In this document: in pieces, positions 8,867 through 17,284 of the stretch
Numbering within the stretch: position 1 is the first letter of the stretch
Layout: every line of letters begins with the position of its first letter
Origin: Tautonia plasticadhaerens
GTDB lineage: Bacteria; Planctomycetota; Planctomycetia; Isosphaerales; Isosphaeraceae
Reading direction: 5' to 3'
NCBI RefSeq assembly: GCF_007752535.1
Contig: NZ_CP036431.1
Location: 1 to 64,000, forward strand
Length of the DNA stretch: 64,000 nt
Notes under the pieces: generated by a model
Told to the model about the DNA's origin: nothing
Seen by the model: only the letters and a program-made list of their open reading frames with translations
Database searches by the model: none
Position numbers and translations under genes: made by a program

Positions 8867-9409
8867 TGGGGGAGCCGGTACAACGCGCTGGACCAGTTCG
8901 CGACGCGGTCGCTGGCGTTCGCACCGCTCGGGGTGGCGCTGGCGATGGCCTTCGGGAAGCGGGAGCGGCTCGGGTCGGCGACGACCCTGGTCGTTGCTTC
9001 GGTGACGGCGGCGGTCATCGAGGCGGGGCAGTCCTTCATCCCCGACCGGCATCCGGGGACGACCGACCTGATGATCCAGATCCTCGGGGCCTGGCTCGGG
9101 TACAAGCTTGCCCGGCACGTGGCCCACGCCTTCGAGGCCGACCGGGAGAGCCTGGGGGAAGCCCGGTACTGCTATGGCTTCACCGCCGCCGCCGGTTCCG
9201 CCGGTCCTGCCGGCCGGAGGCCGACGGCCGGGGCGTCCGCCGGGCGGATCCGGCGGCTCGTCGGGGGGGCGAGGGGGCGGTTCGACGACCCGGTCATGCC
9301 CCGGTTCGAGGCGCTGCCGTACCCGGCGAAGCTGGCGGTCCTGGGGGCGGTGGCGGCCCTCGTCTCGGTGGCCCTGGTGCCGATGGTCGGCCGCCTCGGG
9401 CTGTTTTGA
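8867..9409 (+). pseudogene. VanZ-like membrane protein, 5'-truncated remnant
   Basis: The open frame runs from a stop at 8864-8866 to 9409 and has no convincing start; GTG 8933 is the first weak option. Translation gives SRYNALDQFATRSLAFAPLGVALAMAFG, then a hydrophobic segment, EAGQSFIPDRHPGTTDLMIQILGAWLGYKLA, and a final membrane helix LAVLGAVAALVSVALVP. The E-Q-F-P-x-R-x-x-x-x-x-D-x-x-x-Q pattern is the VanZ family hallmark (membrane proteins; one confers teicoplanin resistance, most are uncharacterised). The N-terminal helices are missing, and the higBA/XRE block abuts exactly where they should be, so that block or a deletion probably cut the gene. Confidence 0.6.
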
Positions 9410-9645
9410 GCCGGTCCGACCCGCCCGACCGTCGCAGGCCGATCGAGGCGGCCGAGAATGCGGGAGGGCGGTCGCGTCCGGGGGAGATCCGCGTGATAAC
9501 GTGCGCCGGAGGGGGTGCCTGCGCGCCCCGGGCCGGGCCGATCGAGGCCCGGCCGCCGGGACCGTCCGATCGGGCCCCGAGGCCTTCCCCGGGCGAGTTC
9601 GAGTCGGGGAGGGGAAGGGGCCTCATGCAGGGAGGGGAGGGAGCC

Positions 9646-10059
9646 ATGAGTCCGAGTCAGGGACGAACGGGCAGGAGGATGGTCGTCTCGGCGGTCGTCC
9701 TGGCGGCGGCGCTGGCTGCGTCGGGGGGGGCGGGGGCGGACTACGACCCGCCGAGGGGACACCAGGCGGTCGGGTACGGGCCGGAGGGCCTGGCGGGGCT
9801 CGGGTACGGGCACGGGGCCTGGTATGCCTGGCCGTACCACACCAAGAGCAACATTTACGGCTACCCGGACTTCGCCTACGGGAGGGGGCCGGTCCTCAAC
9901 CTGGGCAGCTCGGCGTTGCAGCCGGGGTTCCGGGGCTACGGGGTGGTCGGCAGCCCCGGCTACGGGCTGGGGATGTACCCGAGCACCTGGACCGACCAGC
10001 GGCCGTCGATCTTCGGGCACCTCAAGGGCCGGGGACACGGGCATGGGCGCGGGTGGTGA
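9646..10059 (+). CDS. small secreted Gly/Tyr-rich protein
   Basis: 137 residues starting at ATG 9646 behind GGAGGGGAGGGAG. A clear signal peptide (RRMVVSAVVLAAALAASGGAGA) is followed by a low-complexity body rich in Gly, Tyr and Pro (GYGPEGLAGLGYGHGAWYAWPYH, then PGFRGYGVVGSPGYGLGMYPS) and a His/Gly-rich tail. I do not recognise a family. Composition suggests an exported structural or surface protein. It precedes the secretin gene by 224 bp on the same strand; whether they share transcription is unknown. Confidence 0.65.
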   Translation: MSPSQGRTGRRMVVSAVVLAAALAASGGAGADYDPPRGHQAVGYGPEGLAGLGYGHGAWYAWPYHTKSNIYGYPDFAYGRGPVLNLGSSALQPGFRGYGVVGSPGYGLGMYPSTWTDQRPSIFGHLKGRGHGHGRGW

Positions 10060-10283
10060 CGTGACCGCCTCGGGGGGTCGGCCCGGGCGAGTTTGACGGT
10101 CAGGAGGCCTGTCGGGCGGCCGTCAAGGCCGATTCGACCCGGATCATCGCGTCGACCGCGATCCCGCTCAAGGTCGGCGGAAAATGGACCCGATCCTTGG
10201 GGAGAGCCGGCCGGTCCCGGTCGCAACGATGGCGGCCGGGGTGCGGCCCGATCGGGTTCTCGCTGCCCCGAGGATGGTGTCGA

Positions 10284-13200
10284 ATGAACGCGTCAAATCG
10301 ACCGGGGGGGCGGTGCCGGCGGCTCGGCCTCGCGGGCCTGGGACTCGCCGCGACCGCCTTCATCTGGGGGGCCGCCCTGGCGCCATCCCGGGCCCGGACG
10401 TTCCAGGGTGAGGAGTCGGCCTCCCCGCCGACGCCCCCGACGGCCCCGAGCCCGGTCCCGACCGACCCCGGCCCGGGGGCCTTGCCGACGCCCGGGGACC
10501 GGCCCGAGGCCGCCCTCGGCGACCCCGGTGGGCCCCTGCCCGACCTCGGGCAGCTCGATCCTCCTGCCCCGGCGATCGAGCTGCCCGACGCCCTTCCCGG
10601 GCCCGAGCCCGACGCGCTTCCCGAGCCCGGGCCTGAGCCCGCCGCCGGTTCGCCCGCCGAGGCGCCCGAGGTGACGGTGCGGTTCGTGCCCGGGCCGGGC
10701 CCGGGGCCGGAGGTCGACCCGGCCTCGCTGCCGGGGCCGTCCCAGCTGGAGAGCCTGGGCCCGATCCCCGCCCCGGCCCGGGGGCTGGCCGCCCCGGTCC
10801 CCCCCCAGGTCCCGATCGCGGTGCCGGGCCCCGACGAGGTCCTGGAGGTGCTGCCGAGCGTCCCGACCGACCCGACCGAGGTCATGGCCGACCCGGACCG
10901 GCCCCTGCCGGGTGCCCTGGCCGACGAGGGGGGCTTCGGGCCGGAGGTGACCCCGCCGCCGGTCAACCTCCGGGTCATCGACGAGGACCTCGAGGCCGTC
11001 TTCCAGATGCTGACCGGGGACTCCGGGGTGAGCATCTTCGCCTCGCCGGCGGTCGTCGGGCGGGTGACCATCGAACTGGAGGACGTGCCCTTCGACCAGG
11101 CCCTGAACATCCTGCTGAGGCAGAACAAGCTGGCCGCCCGGCGCGAGGGGAACCTGATCTTCGTCTACACCCTGGAGGAGGCGCTGGAGCTGGAGCAGCA
11201 GCAGCGCAAGCAGGTCGTCCGCGTCTACCACCTGAACTACGTGCAGGCGTCGGAGGTGATCCAGATCATCGCCGGGTTCAAGAGCGCGCAGGGGGTGATC
11301 GTGGGGACGCCGCAGGCCGCCCAGGGGATCAGCGGCGCCGGCAACGCGGGCAGCTTCGGCAGCCCGACCGGCGGGATCGTCGGCGGCGGCATGGGGGGCG
11401 TGGGGGGTGGCGGCGGCCTGGCCGGGGGCGGCCTGTCGTCCAACGAGGCCATCGGGGGGGGGCTGTCCGGGGGCGGGTTCACCGCGGCCGGCTCGCCGGT
11501 GACCGGGGGGGCCGGCGGGGGGAACTCCTACGCGGTGCACGACATGGTGGTCGTCCGGGACTACCCGGAGGTGATCCAGGTCATCGACGAGATCGTCTCC
11601 CGGCTGGACGTGCAGCCGATGCAGGTGCTCATCGAGGCGGTGATCATCAGCGTCGAGCTGCGGGACGGCCAGGAGCTGGGGGTGAACTTCGCCCTGGTCG
11701 ACAACCTGGCGACCAACGCGATCGTCTCGGGCAGCGGGGCGGCGATCAACCTGGCCGGCGGCTTCAGCCCGGCCCAGGTCCTCTCGGCCGCGGGCCCGGC
11801 GACGGCCCCCGCCCCGCTGGGCCCCTACTCCGACCCCCGCCCGAGCCAGCTGCTGCCCGGCTACCTGGCCGACCAGGGGCTGAAGTACGGGTTCGTGAGC
11901 AACAGCGTCGCCGGGTTCATCCGGGCCCTGGAGACGCTCAACAAGATCAACATCCTGGCCAGCCCCCGGGTCCTGGTGCTGAACAAGCAGCTGGCCGAGA
12001 TCCAGCTGGGCCAGCGGCTCGGCTACGCGACGACGTTCACCAACCTGACGACCGCCTCGGAGCAGGTCCAGTTCATCCCCGTCGGCACGCTGCTGGCGCT
12101 GCGGCCGTTCGTCTCCCAGGACGGGATGATCCGCCTGGAGGTCCACCCCGAGCGCAGCTCGGGCACGATCGACTCGGCCGGGATCCCGCAGCTGACGACC
12201 TCGGAGCTGACGACCAACATCATGGTCCCCGACGGGGCGACGATCGTCATCGGCGGCCTGATCGACAACGTCGACGAGATCAACGAGCAGGGGGTGCTCG
12301 GGCTGAGCCGGCTGCCCTTCATCGGGCCCCTCTTCCGCACCCGGACCATGCAGATGAGGAAGCAGGAGCTGCTGGTCCTGCTGACCCCCCGGATCATCAA
12401 CCGGGGGGGCCTGCCCGCCCCCCGGCCGGGCGTCCCCCCCAAGGGGCCCTCCGGCGTGCCCAACTCCGGGCCGATGCCCGGCCCCTCGCTGTTCGCCGAC
12501 GCCGAGTGCGAGGTCCCGGTCGTCCCCCCGGTGATGATCGAGCCCGGCCTGATGAACGGCCGGGTCCCCCGGGAGACGCTGTCCGCCTCCTCGAACCTGA
12601 GGGACCTGCTCTTCACCGACTTCGGCGCCGCCGCCGCCTCGTCGGCCGAGGAGCTGCTCGGCGCCTCCCGGTCGTCCCCGAGCCTCCCGGCCCCGGCCCG
12701 GCCCACGGCCCCCGAATCCGCCGCCGACGCCTCCCCGGCCTCGGCCTCGGCCGGGGCCGGGGCCGATCCGGAGGTGCAGGCGGCCTCGTACGCCCCTCCC
12801 CGGGCCGCCCCCCGCCGCGTCGACGCCGCACCGACGCCCCCGCAAGGTCCATCTCCGCCGTCGCATTCCGGCCCCGCCTCGGCCCCGAAGCCTCCCGAGG
12901 AGGACCGAGGCTACCGGCCGGGGGACCTGACCCGGGCGGTCCTCTCCCGGATCTCCGACCGCCTGAAACCCGATGAGGCGAGCCCCTCGGCGATGCCCGG
13001 CCCGGTCGTCCCGGCCTCGTACTCGGTGCCGGCGACGGCCTCGGCGGCGCCGGCACCGACCCCGGCCGTCTCTCCGGCGAAGGCCCCGGCGGCCTCCTCG
13101 GTCGGGATCACGCAGCACGTCGTCCGACCGGGGGAGGACTTCCGGGCGATCGCCGGCCGCTACTACGGCAGCCCGGCCCTGCACACGGCGCTCTGGGCGG

Positions 13201-13406
13201 TCAACCGCCACACCTCGCCGTCTCCCGAGGCGATCCAGCCCGGCATGACGGTGCTGCTGCCGCCGACCGAGGTCCTGGAGCGCGTCTACGTCGACGCCGT
13301 CCAAGCCACCGTCCGGGCCCAGGGCCCCGAATCGGCCGCCCCGCCCCGCCCCTCGGGCGATCGCAAGCGGTTCGGATTCCTCGGCGGCTTGGGGGATCGG
13401 CCGTAG
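10284..13406 (+). CDS. gspD: secretin (GspD/PilQ type) with C-terminal LysM domain
   Basis: 1040 residues from ATG 10284; a hydrophobic N-terminal segment (LAGLGLAATAFIWGAALA) acts as signal. Residues ~35-220 are a long Pro/Glu-rich linker. An N0/STN-like domain starts near 227 (VNLRVIDEDLEAVFQML), an N1-like domain at RVYHLNYVQASEVIQIIAG, then a Gly-rich loop. The secretin pore domain runs from about 448 (LIEAVIISVELRDGQELGVNF) to about 700 (ELLVLLTPRIIN). After another Pro/Ala linker a LysM domain (~945-995: HVVRPGEDFRAIAGRYYGS) should bind peptidoglycan. Forms the outer-membrane channel for the secretion/pilus machine encoded at 16.4-26.6 kb on the other strand. Confidence 0.9.
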   Translation: MNASNRPGGRCRRLGLAGLGLAATAFIWGAALAPSRARTFQGEESASPPTPPTAPSPVPTDPGPGALPTPGDRPEAALGDPGGPLPDLGQLDPPAPAIELPDALPGPEPDALPEPGPEPAAGSPAEAPEVTVRFVPGPGPGPEVDPASLPGPSQLESLGPIPAPARGLAAPVPPQVPIAVPGPDEVLEVLPSVPTDPTEVMADPDRPLPGALADEGGFGPEVTPPPVNLRVIDEDLEAVFQMLTGDSGVSIFASPAVVGRVTIELEDVPFDQALNILLRQNKLAARREGNLIFVYTLEEALELEQQQRKQVVRVYHLNYVQASEVIQIIAGFKSAQGVIVGTPQAAQGISGAGNAGSFGSPTGGIVGGGMGGVGGGGGLAGGGLSSNEAIGGGLSGGGFTAAGSPVTGGAGGGNSYAVHDMVVVRDYPEVIQVIDEIVSRLDVQPMQVLIEAVIISVELRDGQELGVNFALVDNLATNAIVSGSGAAINLAGGFSPAQVLSAAGPATAPAPLGPYSDPRPSQLLPGYLADQGLKYGFVSNSVAGFIRALETLNKINILASPRVLVLNKQLAEIQLGQRLGYATTFTNLTTASEQVQFIPVGTLLALRPFVSQDGMIRLEVHPERSSGTIDSAGIPQLTTSELTTNIMVPDGATIVIGGLIDNVDEINEQGVLGLSRLPFIGPLFRTRTMQMRKQELLVLLTPRIINRGGLPAPRPGVPPKGPSGVPNSGPMPGPSLFADAECEVPVVPPVMIEPGLMNGRVPRETLSASSNLRDLLFTDFGAAAASSAEELLGASRSSPSLPAPARPTAPESAADASPASASAGAGADPEVQAASYAPPRAAPRRVDAAPTPPQGPSPPSHSGPASAPKPPEEDRGYRPGDLTRAVLSRISDRLKPDEASPSAMPGPVVPASYSVPATASAAPAPTPAVSPAKAPAASSVGITQHVVRPGEDFRAIAGRYYGSPALHTALWAVNRHTSPSPEAIQPGMTVLLPPTEVLERVYVDAVQATVRAQGPESAAPPRPSGDRKRFGFLGGLGDRP

Positions 13407-13432
13407 GCCGCGGGAAGGCACCGGGCAGCAAC

Positions 13433-13472
13433 ACACGGGGGCGGGCCGAATCCGATCGGCCCGCCCCCGTGT
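13433..13472. terminator. bidirectional hairpin terminator between convergent genes
   Basis: Perfect 16-bp stem (13433-13448 with 13457-13472) around an 8-nt loop. It stands between the 3' ends of the secretin gene and the gene at 13522-14628. No strong T run on either side, as often in very GC-rich genomes. Confidence 0.75.
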
Positions 13473-13521
13473 CGTTTCGCGCTGGGCCGTCCCCGGTGGC
13501 CCGCCCGCCCCGCCCGGCCGA

Positions 13522-14628
13522 TCAGGTCTGGCCGGGGTAGACGGGGAGGATGTCGCCGAGGCCCTTGCCGGCGAAGAGCAGCCGGACGCTCTCCCGGACC
13601 TGCTGCCGCGAGTTCTCGATGATCGTCGAGATCGAGGCGTTGTAGAAGTCGACGGCGTCCCCGGTGCTCGAGGGCAGGGGCTGGGCCAGGAGCTGGGAGA
13701 GCAGGATCTGGGGCTCCTGGCCGGCGATCTGGCTGGTCAGGAAGAACTGGATTGCCGTCTCCGGGCGAGGGGTGTAGTAGGCACCAGGCAGCCGGGGGAG
13801 CCGGATCGGCAGCCGATTGAAATAGGTGACGAGATCGCCGGAGAGTTGCAAGGTACGTTGGTTGACGAAGCCGAGGTACTGATTGGCGATGTCGGCGGTG
13901 TTCGGCGGGGGCACGGTGACTTCGGGGGCTTCGACGTTCAGGGATGTGCCGACGGGCAGGGGATCCTCGGGGATGGGGATCACGACCTGATTGAAGACGC
14001 CATCCTCGTTCTGCACGATTTCGGTGCCGAGGTCGCCGCCGAACTCCCCCGTGAGGGGATTGTAGGGCGCCACGCCCGTCAGGATTCCGGCGCCCGTCCC
14101 GGTGACCTGATAGAGTCGGGGAGAGTTCCCGGGCGCCTGGACGACGACCCGGAGCGGCGCATCGGGGGACGCGGGGGGCAGGTTGGTCTCGTTGACGACG
14201 AACACACCGCTCCGGGGGATGTAGAACTCGGAGAGGGTGAGCTGAGTCTCCGTGGCGGGGGGGGGCTGGACCTGGAGACTTTCGAGGTAGCCGGCGGCCG
14301 CCGCGGCGATGTCGGCGGCGAAGGCGGCGTACTGCTGGTCGATCACGACCTCGGGGCTCTGGGGGAGCCGGGCGGAGGGGGCCTGGAAGGCCCTCCGGGG
14401 CTGCTGCTGCGCCAGCAAGGCGCGCTGCTGCGCCTGGGCCAAGAGGAGGCGTTGCTGCTGGAATAATTGCATCCGCTGGGAGGGATCGGGCCGGTTGGCG
14501 GCGGCGGCCTGGTGCCAGGACCTCAGGGCGGGGCGCTGCAGCGGATCCCGGAGGCCGATCGCCGACAGGACGACCCGCTCCTCCAGGGCGTCCCAGCCGG
14601 TGGGATGGAATCGGCGTGGCGTGCTCAT
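13522..14628 (-). CDS. planctomycete-type surface/secreted protein with LEER-VVLS N-terminal motif
   Basis: 368 residues from ATG 14628. The start, RRFHPTGWDALEERVVLSAIG, matches the LE-x-R-x-x-LS motif seen at the N terminus of many planctomycete exported proteins. A Gln/Ala-rich coiled region (QQQRLLLAQAQQRALLAQQQ) covers residues ~75-100. The rest is beta-rich with no family I recognise (YIPRSGVFVVNETNLPPASPDAPLRV...). It ends with VRLLFAGKGLGDILPVYPGQT. It converges with the secretin gene across a shared terminator. It might be a substrate or surface partner of the secretion system, but nothing in the sequence proves that. Confidence 0.75.
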   Translation of the reverse strand: MSTPRRFHPTGWDALEERVVLSAIGLRDPLQRPALRSWHQAAAANRPDPSQRMQLFQQQRLLLAQAQQRALLAQQQPRRAFQAPSARLPQSPEVVIDQQYAAFAADIAAAAAGYLESLQVQPPPATETQLTLSEFYIPRSGVFVVNETNLPPASPDAPLRVVVQAPGNSPRLYQVTGTGAGILTGVAPYNPLTGEFGGDLGTEIVQNEDGVFNQVVIPIPEDPLPVGTSLNVEAPEVTVPPPNTADIANQYLGFVNQRTLQLSGDLVTYFNRLPIRLPRLPGAYYTPRPETAIQFFLTSQIAGQEPQILLSQLLAQPLPSSTGDAVDFYNASISTIIENSRQQVRESVRLLFAGKGLGDILPVYPGQT

Positions 14629-14928
14629 CTCGGGAAGGTCCCTCCGTGATTCCAATCGCCTCGAGGCGCCCGGGGCGGTCGTCGGGTCGGCGCGCGCCGA
14701 CCCCCCGGCCGGGCGGACTCGGGCCGGACTGCTCGTCCTATCGGCCTCGGCGGGAGGCCGTCGACATCGGGGATCGGGGGGCCGTCCGGCCCTCCCCCGA
14801 TCGACCCTCACGACCGCGCCCCCGCTCGGGGACGACCCTCGCCGGCCGTCAGGGGGCCCCTCCCGATCCTCCCCGAGTTGCGGCCCCGGGCTGGGATCGG
14901 CGATTATGGGGGCGAGGAGGGCCCGATT
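14629..14928. other. 300-bp intergenic region between divergent genes
   Basis: Lies between the divergent starts at 14628 and 14929 and should hold both promoters. It is uniformly GC-rich. I see no clear -10/-35 boxes or repeats beyond the GGCGAGGAGGG ribosome site before 14929. Confidence 0.4.
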
Positions 14929-15672
14929 ATGCCGCTTCGAGACCACTTCCGACCGCCGCTCAACGACCTGACCTCCTGGGATGGTTTCCATGGCCAGTGG
15001 CCGGCGATGATTGTCCTGGGGCTCGCCCGACGGCTGCCTCGACGCTACGTCGCGGCCCCGCACGTCCACCTGGGGACGGCCATCGAGGTCGACGTGGCGA
15101 CCTTCGAGGGGGACGAGCCGGCCCCGAACCAGGGGCCCGCCGGGGCGTCGGGCGAGGGGGGAGGGGTGGCGGTCGCCCCCTGGGCGCCGCCGGGGCCGTC
15201 GGTGGCGGTGGCGTCGGAGCTGCCGGAGGCGTCGGAGTACGAGGTCCGGGTCTACGACGCCCGGAGGGGCCGCCGGCTGGTGGCGGCGGTCGAGCTGGTC
15301 AGCTCGTCGAACAAGGACCGGCCCGAGCACCGCCGGATGTTCATCTCCAGGTGCGCCGAGCTGCTCCGCCAGGGGGTCTGCGTGGCGATCATCGACCTGG
15401 TGACGACCCGGGCCGGCAACCTCTACCTCGACCTGCTGGGGGACCTCGGCCAGGCCGACCCGACGCTCGGGGAGGATCCCCCGACGACCTACGCCGCCTC
15501 CTGCCGGTGGGTGCGCACCGCCGAGTCGAAGACCTTCGAAGCCTGGTCGTACCCGATGCCGGTCGGCCGGGCCTTGCCGACCCTGCCGCTCTGGCTGGCC
15601 CCCGACCTCGCCGTCCCCCTGGAGCTGGAGGCGAGCTACGAGGAGACCTGCCGGGTCCTCCGGATCGCCTGA
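14929..15672 (+). CDS. DUF4058 family protein
   Basis: 247 residues from ATG 14929 (SD GAGGAGGG). It begins MPLRDHFRPPLNDLTSWDGF and continues RYVAAPHVHLGTAIEVDVATFE, YEVRVYDARRGRRLVAAVELVSSSNKDRPEHR, and LPLWLAPDLAVPLELEASYEETCRVLRIA. It is the intact paralogue of the frameshifted copy at 6535. The block VAAVELVS-x-x-NKDRPEHR recalls the restriction-nuclease-like core proposed for several expanded planctomycete families, but no function is established. Directly followed by the DUF433/DUF5615 pair. Confidence 0.75.
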   Translation: MPLRDHFRPPLNDLTSWDGFHGQWPAMIVLGLARRLPRRYVAAPHVHLGTAIEVDVATFEGDEPAPNQGPAGASGEGGGVAVAPWAPPGPSVAVASELPEASEYEVRVYDARRGRRLVAAVELVSSSNKDRPEHRRMFISRCAELLRQGVCVAIIDLVTTRAGNLYLDLLGDLGQADPTLGEDPPTTYAASCRWVRTAESKTFEAWSYPMPVGRALPTLPLWLAPDLAVPLELEASYEETCRVLRIA

Positions 15673-15775
15673 TGAGGGCCCGTCGCCCCGAGGGGCGGCC
15701 GGTGACGGTCGGGGGACGGACCGCGCGTTGCCGGGGGGGCCGCCCAGCCCTATGATCGACCGGGGAGGTCCTGCC

Positions 15776-16057
15776 ATGCCGGATGAGCTGATGACCCGGG
15801 AGGTGGAGCGGCTGATCGCCGGACTTGGTGCCGGGATCGAGTCTTCCCCCGAAGTCTGCGGCGGCGAGCCTTGCGTCGCCGGTACCCGGATCACCGTGAG
15901 GACCCTGGAGCAGTACCGCCGCCAGGGCCTGACCGAGGCCCAACTCCTGGACGCCTACCCGGCGCTCCGCGCCACCGATCTGGTCAACGCCTGGGCCTAC
16001 GTCGCCGCCCATCCGGGGGAGGTGGAGCGATTGATCCGAGAGGACGAGGAGGCGTAG
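15776..16057 (+). CDS. DUF433 antitoxin-like protein
   Basis: 93 residues from ATG 15776 behind GGGGAGGTC. The core ESSPEVCGGEPCVAGTRITVRTLEQYRRQGLTEAQLLDAYPALRATDLVNAWAYV is the DUF433 winged-helix fold (VapB-like antitoxin group), with the hallmark G-x-P-C/x-x-GTRI. Separated by 3 bp from the PIN-like partner, so the two form a probable type II toxin-antitoxin cassette. The antitoxin would bind operator DNA and inhibit the nuclease. Confidence 0.85.
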   Translation: MPDELMTREVERLIAGLGAGIESSPEVCGGEPCVAGTRITVRTLEQYRRQGLTEAQLLDAYPALRATDLVNAWAYVAAHPGEVERLIREDEEA

Positions 16058-16060
16058 GCC

Positions 16061-16402
16061 GTGGCTCGGCTCTACGCCGATGAGAATTTCCCGAGGCCGG
16101 TCGTCGAGGCCCTGCGAGGCCTTGGCCACGACGTGCTGACCGCCCTGGAGGCGGGCCAGGCTGGCCAGAGGATCGCCGATGATGCTGTGCTCGCCTATGC
16201 ACACTCCCTGGCCCGTGCGGTGCTGACCCACAATCGCAAGCACTTCCGCGGCCTGCACGCCTCGGGGCAGGAACACAGCGGGATCGTTATCTGCACCGAA
16301 GACCGGGATTTCGGCATGCTGGCCGTCCGGGTCGCCGCGGCTCTGGCCGAGGCGGGAGATCCGTCGGGCCGGTTGATCCGAGTCACCCGGCCGAGGGCCT
16401 GA
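16061..16402 (+). CDS. DUF5615 PIN-like toxin
   Basis: 113 residues from GTG 16061. RLYADENFPRPVVEALRGLGHDVLTALEAG and AVLTHNRKHFRGLH and CTEDRDF match the DUF5615 PIN-like domain (usual length ~110-120). The acidic residues expected of PIN nucleases are visible: Asp7-Glu8 and the Asp pair in ICTEDRD. The usual VLTxDxDF motif reads VLTHNRKHF, so one acidic position is replaced and activity is uncertain. Co-transcribed with the DUF433 gene 3 bp upstream. Confidence 0.8.
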   Translation: MARLYADENFPRPVVEALRGLGHDVLTALEAGQAGQRIADDAVLAYAHSLARAVLTHNRKHFRGLHASGQEHSGIVICTEDRDFGMLAVRVAAALAEAGDPSGRLIRVTRPRA

Positions 16403-16459
16403 GGGTACGCAGGGGACCGGGCTGCGGCCGGCCCGGCTCGGCTGTCTCCCAATTCGTGA

Positions 16460-17284
16460 TCAGCCGAGGCCGAGCCAGGGGCCGGCGGGGATCGTCGCCA
16501 GGCCGGCGAGGCCGAGGGCGAGGGGCAAGGGCAGGGGGGGGCGGTTGGGGTCGGCCGTGCGGCGGAGGATCGCCGGGAAGGCCTCCGAGGCCAGGAGGAT
16601 CGCGGAGGCGATCGCGAAGACCGGCAGGGCGGCCCGGATGCCGACGAAGGCGCCGACCATCGCGGCGAAGGCCGGGTCGCCGGGGGCGATCGGGCCCGGT
16701 GCCGACGCCCGGCCGCCGAGGTGGCGGGCGAGCAGGACCGTGCCGCCGCAGGAGGCCAGGCCGAGCAGGGCGTCCCGCAGGCCGGAGGTGGTCGCCTCGC
16801 CGGGCAGGTCGGGGCGGGTCGCCCCCAGGAGCAGGGCGGCGAGCAGGCCGACCGAGGCGATCGATCGCGGGACGGCGCCCCGGTCGCCGGCGATCAGGGC
16901 GCCGGTGACCAGGAAGGCGGAGAGGGCCAGGGCGTCGAGCACCCGCCAGGCCAGCAGGGCCGGCCCCCGCTCCAGCAGGTCCGCCGGGGCGGCGGCGAGG
17001 TAGGCCACGACGAGCAGGAGGCCGACGGCGGCCTCGATGACCGGATACCTCGGCGAGATCGCCATGCCGCAAGAACGGCATCGGCCCTTGAGCATCAGCC
17101 AGCCGAGCACCGGGAGGTTGTCCCTGGGGGCGATCCCGGAGCCGCACCCGGGGCATCTCGACGGGGGATGGGAGAGGCCCAGGCCCAGGGGGATCCGGTG
17201 GGCGCAGACGTTCAGGAAGCTGCCGACCGACGCACCGAGGGCGAAGAGGAAGGCGGCGGCGGCGAGGTGATGGGCCCCGCTCAT
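16460..17284 (-). CDS. type IV prepilin peptidase / N-methylase (PilD/GspO family)
   Basis: 274 residues, polytopic. The N-terminal domain is standard: GASVGSFLNVCAHRIP, then two zinc-type CxxC pairs (CPGCGSGIAPRDNLPVLGW and CRSCGMAISPRYPVIEA). The A24 aspartyl protease part is less orthodox. Where the family shows D-x6-P-D the sequence reads ALIAGDRGAVPRSI, and GxGD reads APGD before PAFAAMVGAFVGIRAALPVF. One Asp of each motif region remains, but the first is displaced by two residues. It would cleave and methylate the four prepilins of this cluster in the inner membrane. It overlaps the preceding DUF5658 gene by 4 bp and ends the operon. Confidence 0.8.
   Translation of the reverse strand: MSGAHHLAAAAFLFALGASVGSFLNVCAHRIPLGLGLSHPPSRCPGCGSGIAPRDNLPVLGWLMLKGRCRSCGMAISPRYPVIEAAVGLLLVVAYLAAAPADLLERGPALLAWRVLDALALSAFLVTGALIAGDRGAVPRSIASVGLLAALLLGATRPDLPGEATTSGLRDALLGLASCGGTVLLARHLGGRASAPGPIAPGDPAFAAMVGAFVGIRAALPVFAIASAILLASEAFPAILRRTADPNRPPLPLPLALGLAGLATIPAGPWLGLG

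Noticed and set aside
10293-13436. Long minus-strand open frame (about 1050 codons) opposite the secretin
   Set aside because: Arg/Asp/Gly-biased shadow typical of high-GC DNA; the plus strand encodes an evident secretin.
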